The notes under the pieces: model-generated
Seen by the model: the letters and a program-made list of their open reading frames with translations, nothing else
Databases searched by the model: none
Told to the model about the DNA's origin: nothing
Source of the DNA: Elusimicrobiales bacterium
Lineage (GTDB): Bacteria; Elusimicrobiota; Elusimicrobia; Elusimicrobiales; UBA9959
Reading direction: 5' to 3'
NCBI GenBank assembly: GCA_028688015.1
Contig: JAQTZB010000002.1
Coordinates: 62,001 to 126,000 of the forward strand
DNA length: 64,000 nucleotides
Shown here: piece by piece, positions 53,211 through 60,927 of the stretch
Layout of the letters: each line of letters starts with the position of its first letter
How positions within the stretch are numbered: position 1 is the first letter of the stretch
Program-made: the position numbers and the translations under genes

Positions 53211-54851
53211 TTACTTGGCCTTGAACGTCTGCTTGAGCTTGGCGGCCACCAGGTCCATGTCGGCGATGAGCCCCTTCTGCTCGGCCTGCACGGCCTCGAG
53301 GTTGACGGCGTCGGCCAGGCTGCCGGCGGCGTCGGCCGCACCCAGCACCAGGGCCAGGCCCTCCACGCAGGTGGAGAGGGCGGCCTCCCGCGCGAAGACG
53401 CGGGCCATGGCCTGCCAGCCCAGCCGGTCGAAGCGCACGGTCTCGCTGTACTTCTCGGCCGCGGCGGCTCGCGAGAAGATGGCGGCGGTCTCGGCCGCGG
53501 CTATCATCTTGCCCAGCTTGAAGGTGACGTGCTGGTGGCGCGTGAGTTTCTGCACGCGGCATTCTTCCAGGACGGCGCCCAGCGCGCGCAGCCCCAGCGC
53601 GGCGGCGTGGGCGCCCGCGCAGGGAACCTTGGCGTGCAGCTCGTCGAGCTGGTCGGCCTGGTCCAGGTAATACCTGCCGCGGGACTTCAGGTGCTCCTGC
53701 CAGCGGCCGCGGTAGATCGTCATCTCCAGCACTTCGCTGGTGCCCTCGTAGATACAGGTGATCTTGATGTCCCGCTTGATCTTCTCTACGGGGAAGTCCT
53801 TGGTGTAGCCGTAGCCGCCCAGCGCCTGGATGGCGTCATCGGCGGCTTTGTTCCCCCACTCGGAGGCGCCGTATTTGGCGATGGCGCCCTCTGTCTGCAG
53901 GCCGTGCTCACCGGAGTCCAGCCGCTGCGAAGTGTATTCGATATAGGAGCGCGCGCCTTCCATGCGCACGTAGTTGGGCACCAGCAGCTTGTGGGTGTAG
54001 CCCTGCTTGTCGGACAGCGGCCCGCCGCCCTGGATGCGCTGCTGGCTGTAGCGGATGGCCTGCTCGAGGGCTTCCTCGCCGGCGCCGAGGCCGAAGGCGG
54101 CCACCATCACACGGGTATAGCCGAACACGGCCTGAGCCTGCAGCAGGCCCTTGCCCTCTTCCATGCCGATGAGGTTCTCGGCCGGGACGTAGACGTTGTC
54201 GAGCGACAGCCCGGCGGTGTTTGAGAGGCGGATGCCGTGCTTGTCCTCGTGCTTGTTGGGGCTGAAGCCCTCCATGTCCTTCTCGACTATGAACCAGGAG
54301 GGGCCGCCCGGGGCCATGGCCAGCACCGTGTGCATGTCGGCCACGCCGCCGTTGGAGATCCACTGCTTGTTGCCGGTGATGCGGTAGCCGGCTATCTTGC
54401 CGTTCTTCACCACGTGCTCGGCGCGGGTGCGCAGGTTCACCAGGTCGCTGCCAGCGTCGGGCTCGGTGGCGGCGTAGGCCACCAGCAGGTTCTCGGAAGC
54501 TATGCGCTTAAGCCACTTCTCCTTCTGCTCTTCGGTGCCGCCCACGTTGAGCGGGTCGGTGCCGAGGAAGGTGGCGAACACGCCGGTGGCGATGCCCAGG
54601 TCGATGCGGGCCAGCTGCTCGCAGACCCGGTAGATGTCGAAGGTGCCGCCCGAGACGCCGCCGTATTCCTCCGGGATCATCAGCAAATGCACGCCCAGCG
54701 TGTCGCGGTCGTACATCTCCTTGAGGATCTCCGCCGGGAATTCGTTCTTCTCGTCGAGTTCCCGGATCAGGTCGTAGGGGATGCGCCGCTTGGCGTATTC
54801 CTTGAGGCTGTCCAGCATCAGGTTGCGTGAGATCGAGTCCATGCTTGCCAT
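53211..54851 (-). CDS. Acyl-CoA dehydrogenase, long form
   Basis: This 546-residue flavoprotein has the acyl-CoA dehydrogenase core in its first 390 residues: YAATEPDAGSD (about 132), NKQWISNGG (about 163), and CIYEGTSEVLEM (about 370) with the catalytic Glu at the position used by short/medium-chain enzymes. About 150 extra C-terminal helical residues resemble those of very-long-chain or ACAD9-type enzymes. It probably passes electrons to the ETF encoded downstream; in a bifurcating complex it could instead run as an enoyl-CoA reductase. AGGAG precedes the ATG. The acyl group is unknown. Confidence 0.92.
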   Translation of the reverse strand: MASMDSISRNLMLDSLKEYAKRRIPYDLIRELDEKNEFPAEILKEMYDRDTLGVHLLMIPEEYGGVSGGTFDIYRVCEQLARIDLGIATGVFATFLGTDPLNVGGTEEQKEKWLKRIASENLLVAYAATEPDAGSDLVNLRTRAEHVVKNGKIAGYRITGNKQWISNGGVADMHTVLAMAPGGPSWFIVEKDMEGFSPNKHEDKHGIRLSNTAGLSLDNVYVPAENLIGMEEGKGLLQAQAVFGYTRVMVAAFGLGAGEEALEQAIRYSQQRIQGGGPLSDKQGYTHKLLVPNYVRMEGARSYIEYTSQRLDSGEHGLQTEGAIAKYGASEWGNKAADDAIQALGGYGYTKDFPVEKIKRDIKITCIYEGTSEVLEMTIYRGRWQEHLKSRGRYYLDQADQLDELHAKVPCAGAHAAALGLRALGAVLEECRVQKLTRHQHVTFKLGKMIAAAETAAIFSRAAAAEKYSETVRFDRLGWQAMARVFAREAALSTCVEGLALVLGAADAAGSLADAVNLEAVQAEQKGLIADMDLVAAKLKQTFKAK

Positions 54852-54877
54852 TAATGGTGCTCCTTGCTTTTAAAAAA

Positions 54878-56368
54878 TCAGGCTTTTACCGCTTCGCAGG
54901 AGGCCAGGTAGCCCTTCACTTCGGCGGTGATCTTCTCTCCGAAGGCCTTGTCCTCCAGGCCCTCGGCGTTGATGAACACGTTCTCGGCCGCGCAGCGGAT
55001 CGCGGATTCCAGCAGATAGCGGGCGCTGCGGTAGTCGGAGATCACGTGCTTCGAGCAGTGGGCCGAGCACACCGTCAGGCCGGCCATGGCCTCGGAGGCC
55101 AGGCGCGCTGTCTTGAGCGGGACCTCGGCGGCGTACTTCAGCGCGGCCTGCATCTGCGCCTTGCGCTCCGGGTTCTCCTTGGGGATCTTCATGGCTTCCA
55201 TGAATTTATTAAAAGAGGCCACGTCCTCGCCGACGCAGGCCTGCAGGGCGGCCTTGTGCCCGCCCAGGCGCTCGTGCAGGTCCTTCAGGGCGGGCCGCTT
55301 GGCCTCGTCGAGCTTCTTGCCGCGCAGGGTAATGCCGAGGGCCATCTGGCCGAGGGCGCAGCCCATGGCCCCCGCCACGCCGGCCGCCGCGCCGCCGCCG
55401 GGGGTGGGGTCGGTGTTGGCGAGCGCGTCCACCAGCAGGTTCGCGCCGGCCTCCCACGAAGAGAGGAGTTTCAGCAGCTTGGTCTCCAGCACCTGGTCGG
55501 CCTTGTTGAAGCCCTGCACCTGCAGGTTCTCCACGGCGTAGTCGGTCAGGGCCTCCTGCGTGGTCAGGCCGATGAGCTCGGTGCCGGTGACGGCGATGCC
55601 CTTGGGGCCCAGGTCCTTCTGCATTTCGTCCATCACGCGCTTGATGGAGGTGGTTCTGTAATCGGTCAGCACGGTCGACATCTGCACCTGGCCTTTGCTC
55701 TCCAGGAAGATCTCCTTGGCGCGCAGGGCCGGCAGGCCGCCGCCCGAGGTGCGGATCTTCTTGGCCAGGCCCTTGGCGAACTCCATGTCTTTGGTGCCCA
55801 GGTTGACGTTGAAATTGACGATCTGGTTGCGGGCGCCCACGGCCATGGCGCCGGCGGTGGGGTGGATGTGGTTAGGTCCGAAGTCCGGCACGCGCTCGGG
55901 GTCCTTGCCGATGACCTCTTTCAGGCCCTCGAACTGGCCCTTGCGCACCTTGGCAAGGTCGCGGCGATGCTCGAATTTGGCGGCGCGGTCGTAGAGATAG
56001 ACCGGGATGTTCAGTTCGCGGCCGATGCGCTCGCCGGCCTTTTCGGCCAGGGCTATGCAGTCCTCTATTGTGGAATCCATGATCGGGATGAACGGGGCCA
56101 CGTCGGTGGCGCCCATGCGCGGATGCTCCCCCTTGTGATGGTTGAGATCTATGAGCTGGGCGGCTTTTTTGGTGACGGCGAACATCGCGTCGGCGGCGGT
56201 TTCCACGGGGGCCATGAAAGTCAGCACGGTGCGGTTATGGTCCGCGTCCTTCTCCACGTCCAGGATGAGCACGCCGGGCACGGCCCGGGCGGCGTCCACT
56301 ATCGCGTTGATCTTGGAGAGGTCGCGGCCTTCGCTGAAATTGGGAACGCATTCTACGAATTTACCCAT
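54878..56368 (-). CDS. ftcD: Bifunctional formiminotransferase-cyclodeaminase
   Basis: This 496-residue enzyme moves the formimino group of formiminoglutamate to tetrahydrofolate and then releases ammonia to give 5,10-methenyl-THF. The transferase domain (about residues 1-300) has ECVPNFSEGRD, DHNRTVLTF and GEHPRMGATDVAPFIP. The cyclodeaminase domain (about 320-496) has NTDPTPGGGAAAGVAGAMG. It finishes histidine degradation begun by hutH/U/I, 10 kb away on the same strand. ATG 56368 has GGAGG; the frame open to 56530 is non-coding leader. A promoter and hairpin lie upstream. Confidence 0.95.
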   Translation of the reverse strand: MGKFVECVPNFSEGRDLSKINAIVDAARAVPGVLILDVEKDADHNRTVLTFMAPVETAADAMFAVTKKAAQLIDLNHHKGEHPRMGATDVAPFIPIMDSTIEDCIALAEKAGERIGRELNIPVYLYDRAAKFEHRRDLAKVRKGQFEGLKEVIGKDPERVPDFGPNHIHPTAGAMAVGARNQIVNFNVNLGTKDMEFAKGLAKKIRTSGGGLPALRAKEIFLESKGQVQMSTVLTDYRTTSIKRVMDEMQKDLGPKGIAVTGTELIGLTTQEALTDYAVENLQVQGFNKADQVLETKLLKLLSSWEAGANLLVDALANTDPTPGGGAAAGVAGAMGCALGQMALGITLRGKKLDEAKRPALKDLHERLGGHKAALQACVGEDVASFNKFMEAMKIPKENPERKAQMQAALKYAAEVPLKTARLASEAMAGLTVCSAHCSKHVISDYRSARYLLESAIRCAAENVFINAEGLEDKAFGEKITAEVKGYLASCEAVKA

Positions 56369-56445
56369 AAGTCCTCCGTGGCGGCGGGTGCCGGCTATAA
56401 TATATACATAATTAAACAAAATTATGAGAAAGCGGAAAAGGCCGT

Positions 56446-56480
56446 AAAAAGCGATAACCCCCTTTTGGGGGGTTATCGCT
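56446..56480 (-). terminator. Intrinsic-terminator-like hairpin upstream of ftcD
   Basis: Arms AGCGATAACCCCC and GGGGGTTATCGCT with a CAAAA loop on the minus strand, then TTTT. It can end the upstream epimerase/OMP transcript and the short RNA from the local promoter. An AT-rich stretch after it (56395-56415, containing a TATTAT box) may hold a second ftcD promoter. Confidence 0.75.
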
Positions 56481-56528
56481 CTCCCTTGTTTCGGGGAGTT
56501 CACAGTTGGAGGCCGATATACGGCGTCC
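56446..56528 (-). ncRNA. Candidate small RNA or attenuated leader upstream of ftcD
   Basis: A perfect sigma70 promoter would start transcription near 56528. About 50 nt later comes a 13-bp hairpin with a short U-run, giving an RNA of roughly 80 nt. A first stem CUCCC/GGGAG (loop CGAAACAA) precedes the terminator stem. It could be an independent sRNA or an attenuator for ftcD. No match to the THF riboswitch is evident. Confidence 0.45.
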
Positions 56529-56534
56529 ACCTAT

Positions 56535-56562
56535 ATTATAGCAGAACCTGTTGACTTGTCAA
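56535..56562 (-). promoter_or_regulatory. Consensus sigma70 promoter
   Basis: On the minus strand TTGACA (56562-56557), 16-bp spacer, TATAAT (56540-56535): both boxes are perfect. The -35 box begins at the stop codon of the gene at 56559-57197. Confidence 0.85.
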
Positions 56563-57197
56563 GGGGTGCGGGCCTTCCAGACGCCGTAGGTGACGATGAA
56601 CATGGCGTTCAGGCTGTCGGCGGACCCGAGGTCCAGGTTGGCGCCGCTCACGTTGAACACGTGGTGCCAGCGCAGGTCCAGCGCCAGCCGCGTGCCGAAC
56701 ATGAAGGGATAAGACGCGCCGCCCCCCAGGTTGAAGCCGCCGCTGGAGCCGGAATCCGAGCCGCGCCGCGACCCGCCGGCCGTATAGGTCTGCTGCTGCC
56801 AGTGGTAGAGGCCGGCGCCCAGCACGCCGTAATAGGCGGAATCGCCGTACGGGAACGAGGCCCTGATGAAAGGGGTCAGGGAAAGCAGCTTGACCTGAAG
56901 CCCGTCCACGCCGCGGTTCAGGTAGCGGCTGCCGTAGCAGGTTTCCGCTCCGTAACTGAGCAGTTCATCCACACGTTTGGAAACCGCCAGCGTGAGCGCC
57001 GGGGAAGTCTTGAAGCCGGTGTCGCCGTCGCCCCAGTGCCCGCCTACCGGCCGGCTCCAGCCCAGCCCCGCCGAGACGTAGCCGGCCAGGTAGCGCGCCG
57101 GTGGCGGCAGGTCGCCCAGGTCCGGCAGGTCCGGCAGGTTCTGCGCGGCGGCCGGGGCGGCCAGCAGCCAGCAGGCGAGGGCGAGGGCGCGCCTCAT
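56559..57197 (-). CDS. Small outer-membrane beta-barrel protein
   Basis: This 212-residue exported protein has a signal peptide ending APAAAQ and a Pro/Asp-rich short spacer. Alternating aromatic strands follow (YVSAGLGWSRPVGG, YYGVLGAGLYHWQQQ, TRLALDLRWHHVF), typical of an 8-stranded OmpA/OmpW-like barrel. A Ser/Gly-rich loop (GSRRGSDSGSSGG) lies near residue 145. The ATG overlaps the stop of the epimerase gene (ATGA). Its function is unknown; the terminal residues WKARTP do not end in the usual aromatic. Confidence 0.65.
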   Translation of the reverse strand: MRRALALACWLLAAPAAAQNLPDLPDLGDLPPPARYLAGYVSAGLGWSRPVGGHWGDGDTGFKTSPALTLAVSKRVDELLSYGAETCYGSRYLNRGVDGLQVKLLSLTPFIRASFPYGDSAYYGVLGAGLYHWQQQTYTAGGSRRGSDSGSSGGFNLGGGASYPFMFGTRLALDLRWHHVFNVSGANLDLGSADSLNAMFIVTYGVWKARTP

Positions 57198-58273
57198 CGG
57201 GCGGGCCTGATGCCTATGCCCGCCCTGACCTTATCCAGCGAGTAGACGCCGTCGGAGGAGAGGAAAGAGGCCCCCTTCATGCCGCTGTCCTTGATAAAGA
57301 ACGGCGTGTCGAGGTCTATGAAGTCGAAGCCGCCCAGGCCGCCGGCGAAATGCGCCGCCGCGCAGGAGGCCAGCTCGCTCTCGAGCATTTCCCCCATCAT
57401 CAGCTTTATCCCCTTGGCGCGCGCCAGCGCCCACACCTCGCGGGCCCGCAGGAAGCCCAGCTTGGTCAGCTTGATGTTCACGGCGGTCACAGCGTTGCGG
57501 CGGATAAGGTTAAAAACGTCGTCCAGGGAGTAGGCCGATTCGTCGGCGCAGACCGGCATGGGCAGGCGGCGCGAGAGATAGGCCAGCCCGTCGATGTCGT
57601 CCTTCTTCACCGGCTGCTCCACAACCTCGGGGCGGATGCCGCGGCGCATGAGTTCCTTCAGGAACTTTTCCGCCTCTTTCGCGGTGTAGGCGCAGTTGGC
57701 GTCCAGGTAGACGGCGCAGCCCGGCGCGGCGCGCCTGACGGCCTCAAGGCGCCTGAAATCCTCGTCCATGTCAACGCCGGTCTTGATCTTGAAGATCTTG
57801 AAGCCCCGGCGGCGCATCTTCAGGGTAAAGTCGTAGGCCGCGTCCGCCCCGCCGATGACCACGGTGACGTCGGTCTTCAGGCGCGGCGAGCGCCCGCCGA
57901 AGAATTTCCACAGCGACACGCCCTGCAGCCGGGTCGCCAGGTCGAGCACGGCCATCTCGGCGGCGGCCAGCGCCGCGCGGTTGCCGTCCAGCGTTTTTTC
58001 AAGCAGGCACATCGCGCCCAGGTAATCGGCCGCGTCCCGGCCCGCCAGCAGTTCGCCGGCCCTGCGCAGGCTCTTGACCGTGCCTGCGCGCGTCTCGCCC
58101 GTGATATGCGTCGCTATGGCCGCCTCGCCGTACCCCTTCTCCCCGCCCGCCGCCTCCAGCGTGAAGACGGCGTTCTCCAGGCTCTTGTGGCTGCCGGTGG
58201 AGATGGTGAAAGGCGTGAACAGCTCGGCGTCCAGGTCCGTTACGGAAAATTTCTTTATCGCGGTGCTTTTCAT
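57194..58273 (-). CDS. Dipeptide epimerase (enolase superfamily, L-Ala-D/L-Glu epimerase type)
   Basis: This 359-residue muconate-lactonizing-type enolase enzyme epimerises amino acids in dipeptides, often Ala-Glu from peptidoglycan. The KxK catalytic pair is in FKIKTGVD (about residues 160-167), metal ligands in LDANCAY (about 190), VEQPV (about 215) and CADESA (about 240), and the second Lys in NIKLTKLG (about 265). The ribosome binding site AAGGAA is clear. Neighbours act on envelope polysaccharide, so a wall-recycling role is reasonable. Substrate specificity within the subgroup is not decided by these motifs. Confidence 0.87.
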   Translation of the reverse strand: MKSTAIKKFSVTDLDAELFTPFTISTGSHKSLENAVFTLEAAGGEKGYGEAAIATHITGETRAGTVKSLRRAGELLAGRDAADYLGAMCLLEKTLDGNRAALAAAEMAVLDLATRLQGVSLWKFFGGRSPRLKTDVTVVIGGADAAYDFTLKMRRRGFKIFKIKTGVDMDEDFRRLEAVRRAAPGCAVYLDANCAYTAKEAEKFLKELMRRGIRPEVVEQPVKKDDIDGLAYLSRRLPMPVCADESAYSLDDVFNLIRRNAVTAVNIKLTKLGFLRAREVWALARAKGIKLMMGEMLESELASCAAAHFAGGLGGFDFIDLDTPFFIKDSGMKGASFLSSDGVYSLDKVRAGIGIRPAR

Positions 58274-58288
58274 AGCGTTTCCTTGGTC

Positions 58289-59416
58289 TTACTCGGTCCT
58301 CTCCCGGCCCAGCAGCATCAGCGCCACCACCATCAGGAAGATCAGCACGCTCTGCGCCAGCAGGAACAGCGTGCCGGTAGTTCCGCTGGTGTGGCGCATC
58401 GCCCAGGCCCCGAGCCCCAGGCAGATATTCAGCAGCGCCACGAAGCCCACCGCGTGCTCCACGCTGAACCCCAGCTTCATCAGCCTGTGGTGAAAGTGGT
58501 CCTTGCCGGTATACTCCAGCCATTCCTTCAGGCTGCGCACGCGGCCGTTCCTGATCCGCGAGACCGTGGTGTAGATGATATCGAAGATGGGGATGCCCAG
58601 CACCAGCAGCGGCGTGGAAAAGGCCACAAGCGGGTTGTCGTTGGCCCAGCTGCCGTAGAGCGCCAGGCAGCCGAGGATGAAACCGATGAAGGTGGAGCCG
58701 GAATCCCCGAGGAAGACCTGCGCCGGGCGCCAGTTCATGCGCAGGAAGCCGACGCAGGCGCCTGCCAGCGCCGCGGAGATGAACGACAGCGGGAACTGGC
58801 TGGTGTTCCAGCCGATGCCGAGGAACAGCAGCGCGCAGACGGCGCCCATCATGGAAGCCAGGCCGTCGATGCCGTCCATGAAGTTGAAGGCGTTGACGAT
58901 GCCGACGAGCCAGAGCACGGAAAGGAGCACGGAGACGGCCCCGCCGAACGGAAATTTAAGAGTAAAGCTCAGCTGCAGGCCGAAGGTGACCACGACCAGC
59001 GCCGCGACCGCCTGCCAGAAAAGGCGCGTCCTGGCCGAGAGCCCCTTCCAGTCGTCCCAAAAGCCAAGGAAGAAGATTATGGTGCCGCCCAGCAGGATGC
59101 CCCAGACCTCGCGGGTGAACTGCTGGTTGCGCAGCAGGGCGGCCATGAAGGCCAGGTAGACGGCCAGCCCGCCGATGCGAGGCACCGGGGCCTGGTGAAC
59201 TTTGCGCTCCGAAGGCAGGTCCATGGCGCCTATGCGCACGGCCAGCCAGGCGCTGGCGGGCGCCAGCAGGAACACGGCGGACATGGCGATCAGGAAGAGG
59301 TAGAGCCAGCGCAGGCCCTCGGTCCAGGTCCAGGCGGAAAAGCCGCCGGGCGGCAGCAGCCCCAGGAGCACCGCCAGCACGGCGAAAGAGAAGAAACCGC
59401 CCTTACGGTTGATCAT
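58289..59416 (-). CDS. MraY/WecA-family undecaprenyl-phosphate sugar-phosphotransferase
   Basis: This 375-residue polytopic enzyme has about ten membrane helices and the family motifs SERKVHQAPVPRIGG (about residues 72-86), NAFNFMDGIDGLA (about 173-185) with catalytic Asp residues, and FLGDSGSTFIGF (about 238). WecA/TagO-type enzymes start O-antigen, teichoic-acid or exopolysaccharide chains by loading a HexNAc-phosphate onto undecaprenyl phosphate. The motifs favour WecA/TagO over MraY. The gene follows the LmbE-family gene directly, suggesting a lipid-linked glycan pathway. Confidence 0.9.
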   Translation of the reverse strand: MINRKGGFFSFAVLAVLLGLLPPGGFSAWTWTEGLRWLYLFLIAMSAVFLLAPASAWLAVRIGAMDLPSERKVHQAPVPRIGGLAVYLAFMAALLRNQQFTREVWGILLGGTIIFFLGFWDDWKGLSARTRLFWQAVAALVVVTFGLQLSFTLKFPFGGAVSVLLSVLWLVGIVNAFNFMDGIDGLASMMGAVCALLFLGIGWNTSQFPLSFISAALAGACVGFLRMNWRPAQVFLGDSGSTFIGFILGCLALYGSWANDNPLVAFSTPLLVLGIPIFDIIYTTVSRIRNGRVRSLKEWLEYTGKDHFHHRLMKLGFSVEHAVGFVALLNICLGLGAWAMRHTSGTTGTLFLLAQSVLIFLMVVALMLLGRERTE

Positions 59417-60043
59417 TTACTTGCAGCTCAGGACCTGGTCCAGGAGCAGGCGGCGCGGCACGAAGCCCTCCGCGTATTTCACCCGGTCTTGGTAGCCGCG
59501 GAACATCGCGGCCGCCTTGGCGCTCTCGACGATGGAAAGGTTCTTCACGCGGGTCTTGTAGACCTGCGAGCGGTGGCATTTCAGCAGCGCCACTTTGCGG
59601 GTGATGACCGGCCCGATATCGACGAAGACGCCGGGGCTGAATTCCAGCGTCGTGGGCACTTCGTAAAAAAGCAGGTTTTTGGTATAGCGGGCCGCGGTCT
59701 CCACGGCCTTGGCCACGTTGCGGTGGTCCTGGTGCGTGTCGTGCGCGTAGTTAACGAAGACCATGTCGGGCTTCACGGCCTCTATGCGCTCCTCTACCGC
59801 GCGGATCAGTTCGCGGGTGACGGTTACCCCGGTATCCTCGAAGCCGCCCCAGTAGAGCTTCGCTTTCAGCAGGGCGGCCGCCCGCTCCTGCTCGGCGAAG
59901 CGCACCTTGGGGTCGCCGCCCACCGAGCCGCGGGTCATCACCAGCAGGCTGATCTTATGGCCCTGCGAGGCCAGCTTGTAAAAGGTGCCGCCGCAGCCGA
60001 ATTCCAGATCGTCGGGATGGGGGCCGATGCCGAGTATTTTCAT
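59417..60043 (-). CDS. LmbE/PIG-L-family N-deacetylase
   Basis: This 208-residue zinc hydrolase has PHPDDLEFGCGGT (about residues 8-20) with the His-Pro-Asp-Asp metal site, and NYAHDTHQDHRNVA (about 98-111) with the third ligand. It probably deacetylates a GlcNAc-containing intermediate or a bacillithiol/mycothiol-like precursor. It is directly followed by the WecA-like gene and lies 5 bp after the AAA ATPase gene. The ribosome binding site is poor, so translation may be coupled. Confidence 0.9.
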   Translation of the reverse strand: MKILGIGPHPDDLEFGCGGTFYKLASQGHKISLLVMTRGSVGGDPKVRFAEQERAAALLKAKLYWGGFEDTGVTVTRELIRAVEERIEAVKPDMVFVNYAHDTHQDHRNVAKAVETAARYTKNLLFYEVPTTLEFSPGVFVDIGPVITRKVALLKCHRSQVYKTRVKNLSIVESAKAAAMFRGYQDRVKYAEGFVPRRLLLDQVLSCK

Positions 60044-60048
60044 AGGTT

Positions 60049-60846
60049 TTATTTGCCGCTCTCCACGCCCTCGGCCACCAGCTCCTCGGTGATCATTTTG
60101 GCGCCTTTGGAGTAGGCGGCCAGCATGCTCATGTTGGCGATGTTGTTGATCCAGCGCGGTATGCCCCCGGAGCGCTCGAAGAGCAGTTCCAGCGCCCGCT
60201 CCTCGAATATATTTTCCGCGAGGCCCGCTACTTCCAGCCGGTGCAGGACGTATTTCCTGGTCTCTTCAAAATCCAGCGGCTTCAGGTGGTAGCTCAGCGT
60301 GATGCGCTGGCTGAACTGCTTGTTGGAGTCCAGCTTCTCCTTCAGCTCAGGCTGGCCGCTCAGGAGCAGCGTCAGCAGGAAGCGGGTCTCGGTCTGGAAA
60401 TTCAGCAGCAGGCGCAGTTCCTCGAAGACGTGCTCGTCGTTGATCAGCTGCGCCTCGTCGATGGCCACCACCACGTGCTTGCCGTCCTGCATCGTGTCGC
60501 GCAGGAAGCGCTCTATCCCCATCAGCACGTCTTCCTTCGCCTTGGGCACGTTGTAGCCGGTGAAATTGTGCAGGATGATCTTGAGCAGGCCCAGGTCGTC
60601 GAGGCGAGGGTTCTGCACGGAGGAAAAAACGTAACCCTTTTTCTTGAACTGGCGTTCCAGCGCCTTCAGGATCAGAGTCTTGCCGGTGCCGTAGGCGCCG
60701 GTTATCACCGCGCAGGCCTTCTTCTCTTCCACCACGTAGGCAAGCCGGGAAAAGGCCTCCTCGTGCTTTTCGGATTCGAAGAAGAACTCGGTGTCGGGCG
60801 TGTTCTCGAAAGGAAGTTTCTTCAGGTTCCAATGCTTCTGATACAT
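60049..60846 (-). CDS. GspA/ExeA-like AAA ATPase
   Basis: This 265-residue AAA+ ATPase has Walker A GAYGTGKT (about residues 48-55), Walker B VVVAIDEAQ (about 125) and a sensor region (LSGQPEL, ILSYHLKPL-like). It resembles the cytoplasmic part of ExeA/GspA and MshM, which help assemble secretion or pilus complexes or control polysaccharide chain machinery. No peptidoglycan-binding domain is attached. The start lacks a Shine-Dalgarno sequence; a TATAAT (60864-60859) lies 12 bp upstream, so the mRNA is almost leaderless. It heads the operon through the outer-membrane protein gene. Confidence 0.86.
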   Translation of the reverse strand: MYQKHWNLKKLPFENTPDTEFFFESEKHEEAFSRLAYVVEEKKACAVITGAYGTGKTLILKALERQFKKKGYVFSSVQNPRLDDLGLLKIILHNFTGYNVPKAKEDVLMGIERFLRDTMQDGKHVVVAIDEAQLINDEHVFEELRLLLNFQTETRFLLTLLLSGQPELKEKLDSNKQFSQRITLSYHLKPLDFEETRKYVLHRLEVAGLAENIFEERALELLFERSGGIPRWINNIANMSMLAAYSKGAKMITEELVAEGVESGK

Positions 60847-60927
60847 GAAATATATTTAATTATATAGTAGGGAGGCAAGGCAAGCCCCGCCGGGGGCGGA
60901 GCGGGAGGAAAGAGAGCGGGATCGGGG

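Noticed and set aside
56369..56530. Tetrahydrofolate riboswitch upstream of ftcD
   Set aside because: The leader has two simple stems and none of the conserved folate-aptamer core that I can recognise.
57101..60115. Very long plus-strand open frame of about 1000 codons
   Set aside because: It lies antisense to the epimerase, WecA-like and LmbE genes, has low-complexity Arg/Gly/His/Gln-rich composition and no domain. High GC produces such frames opposite real genes.
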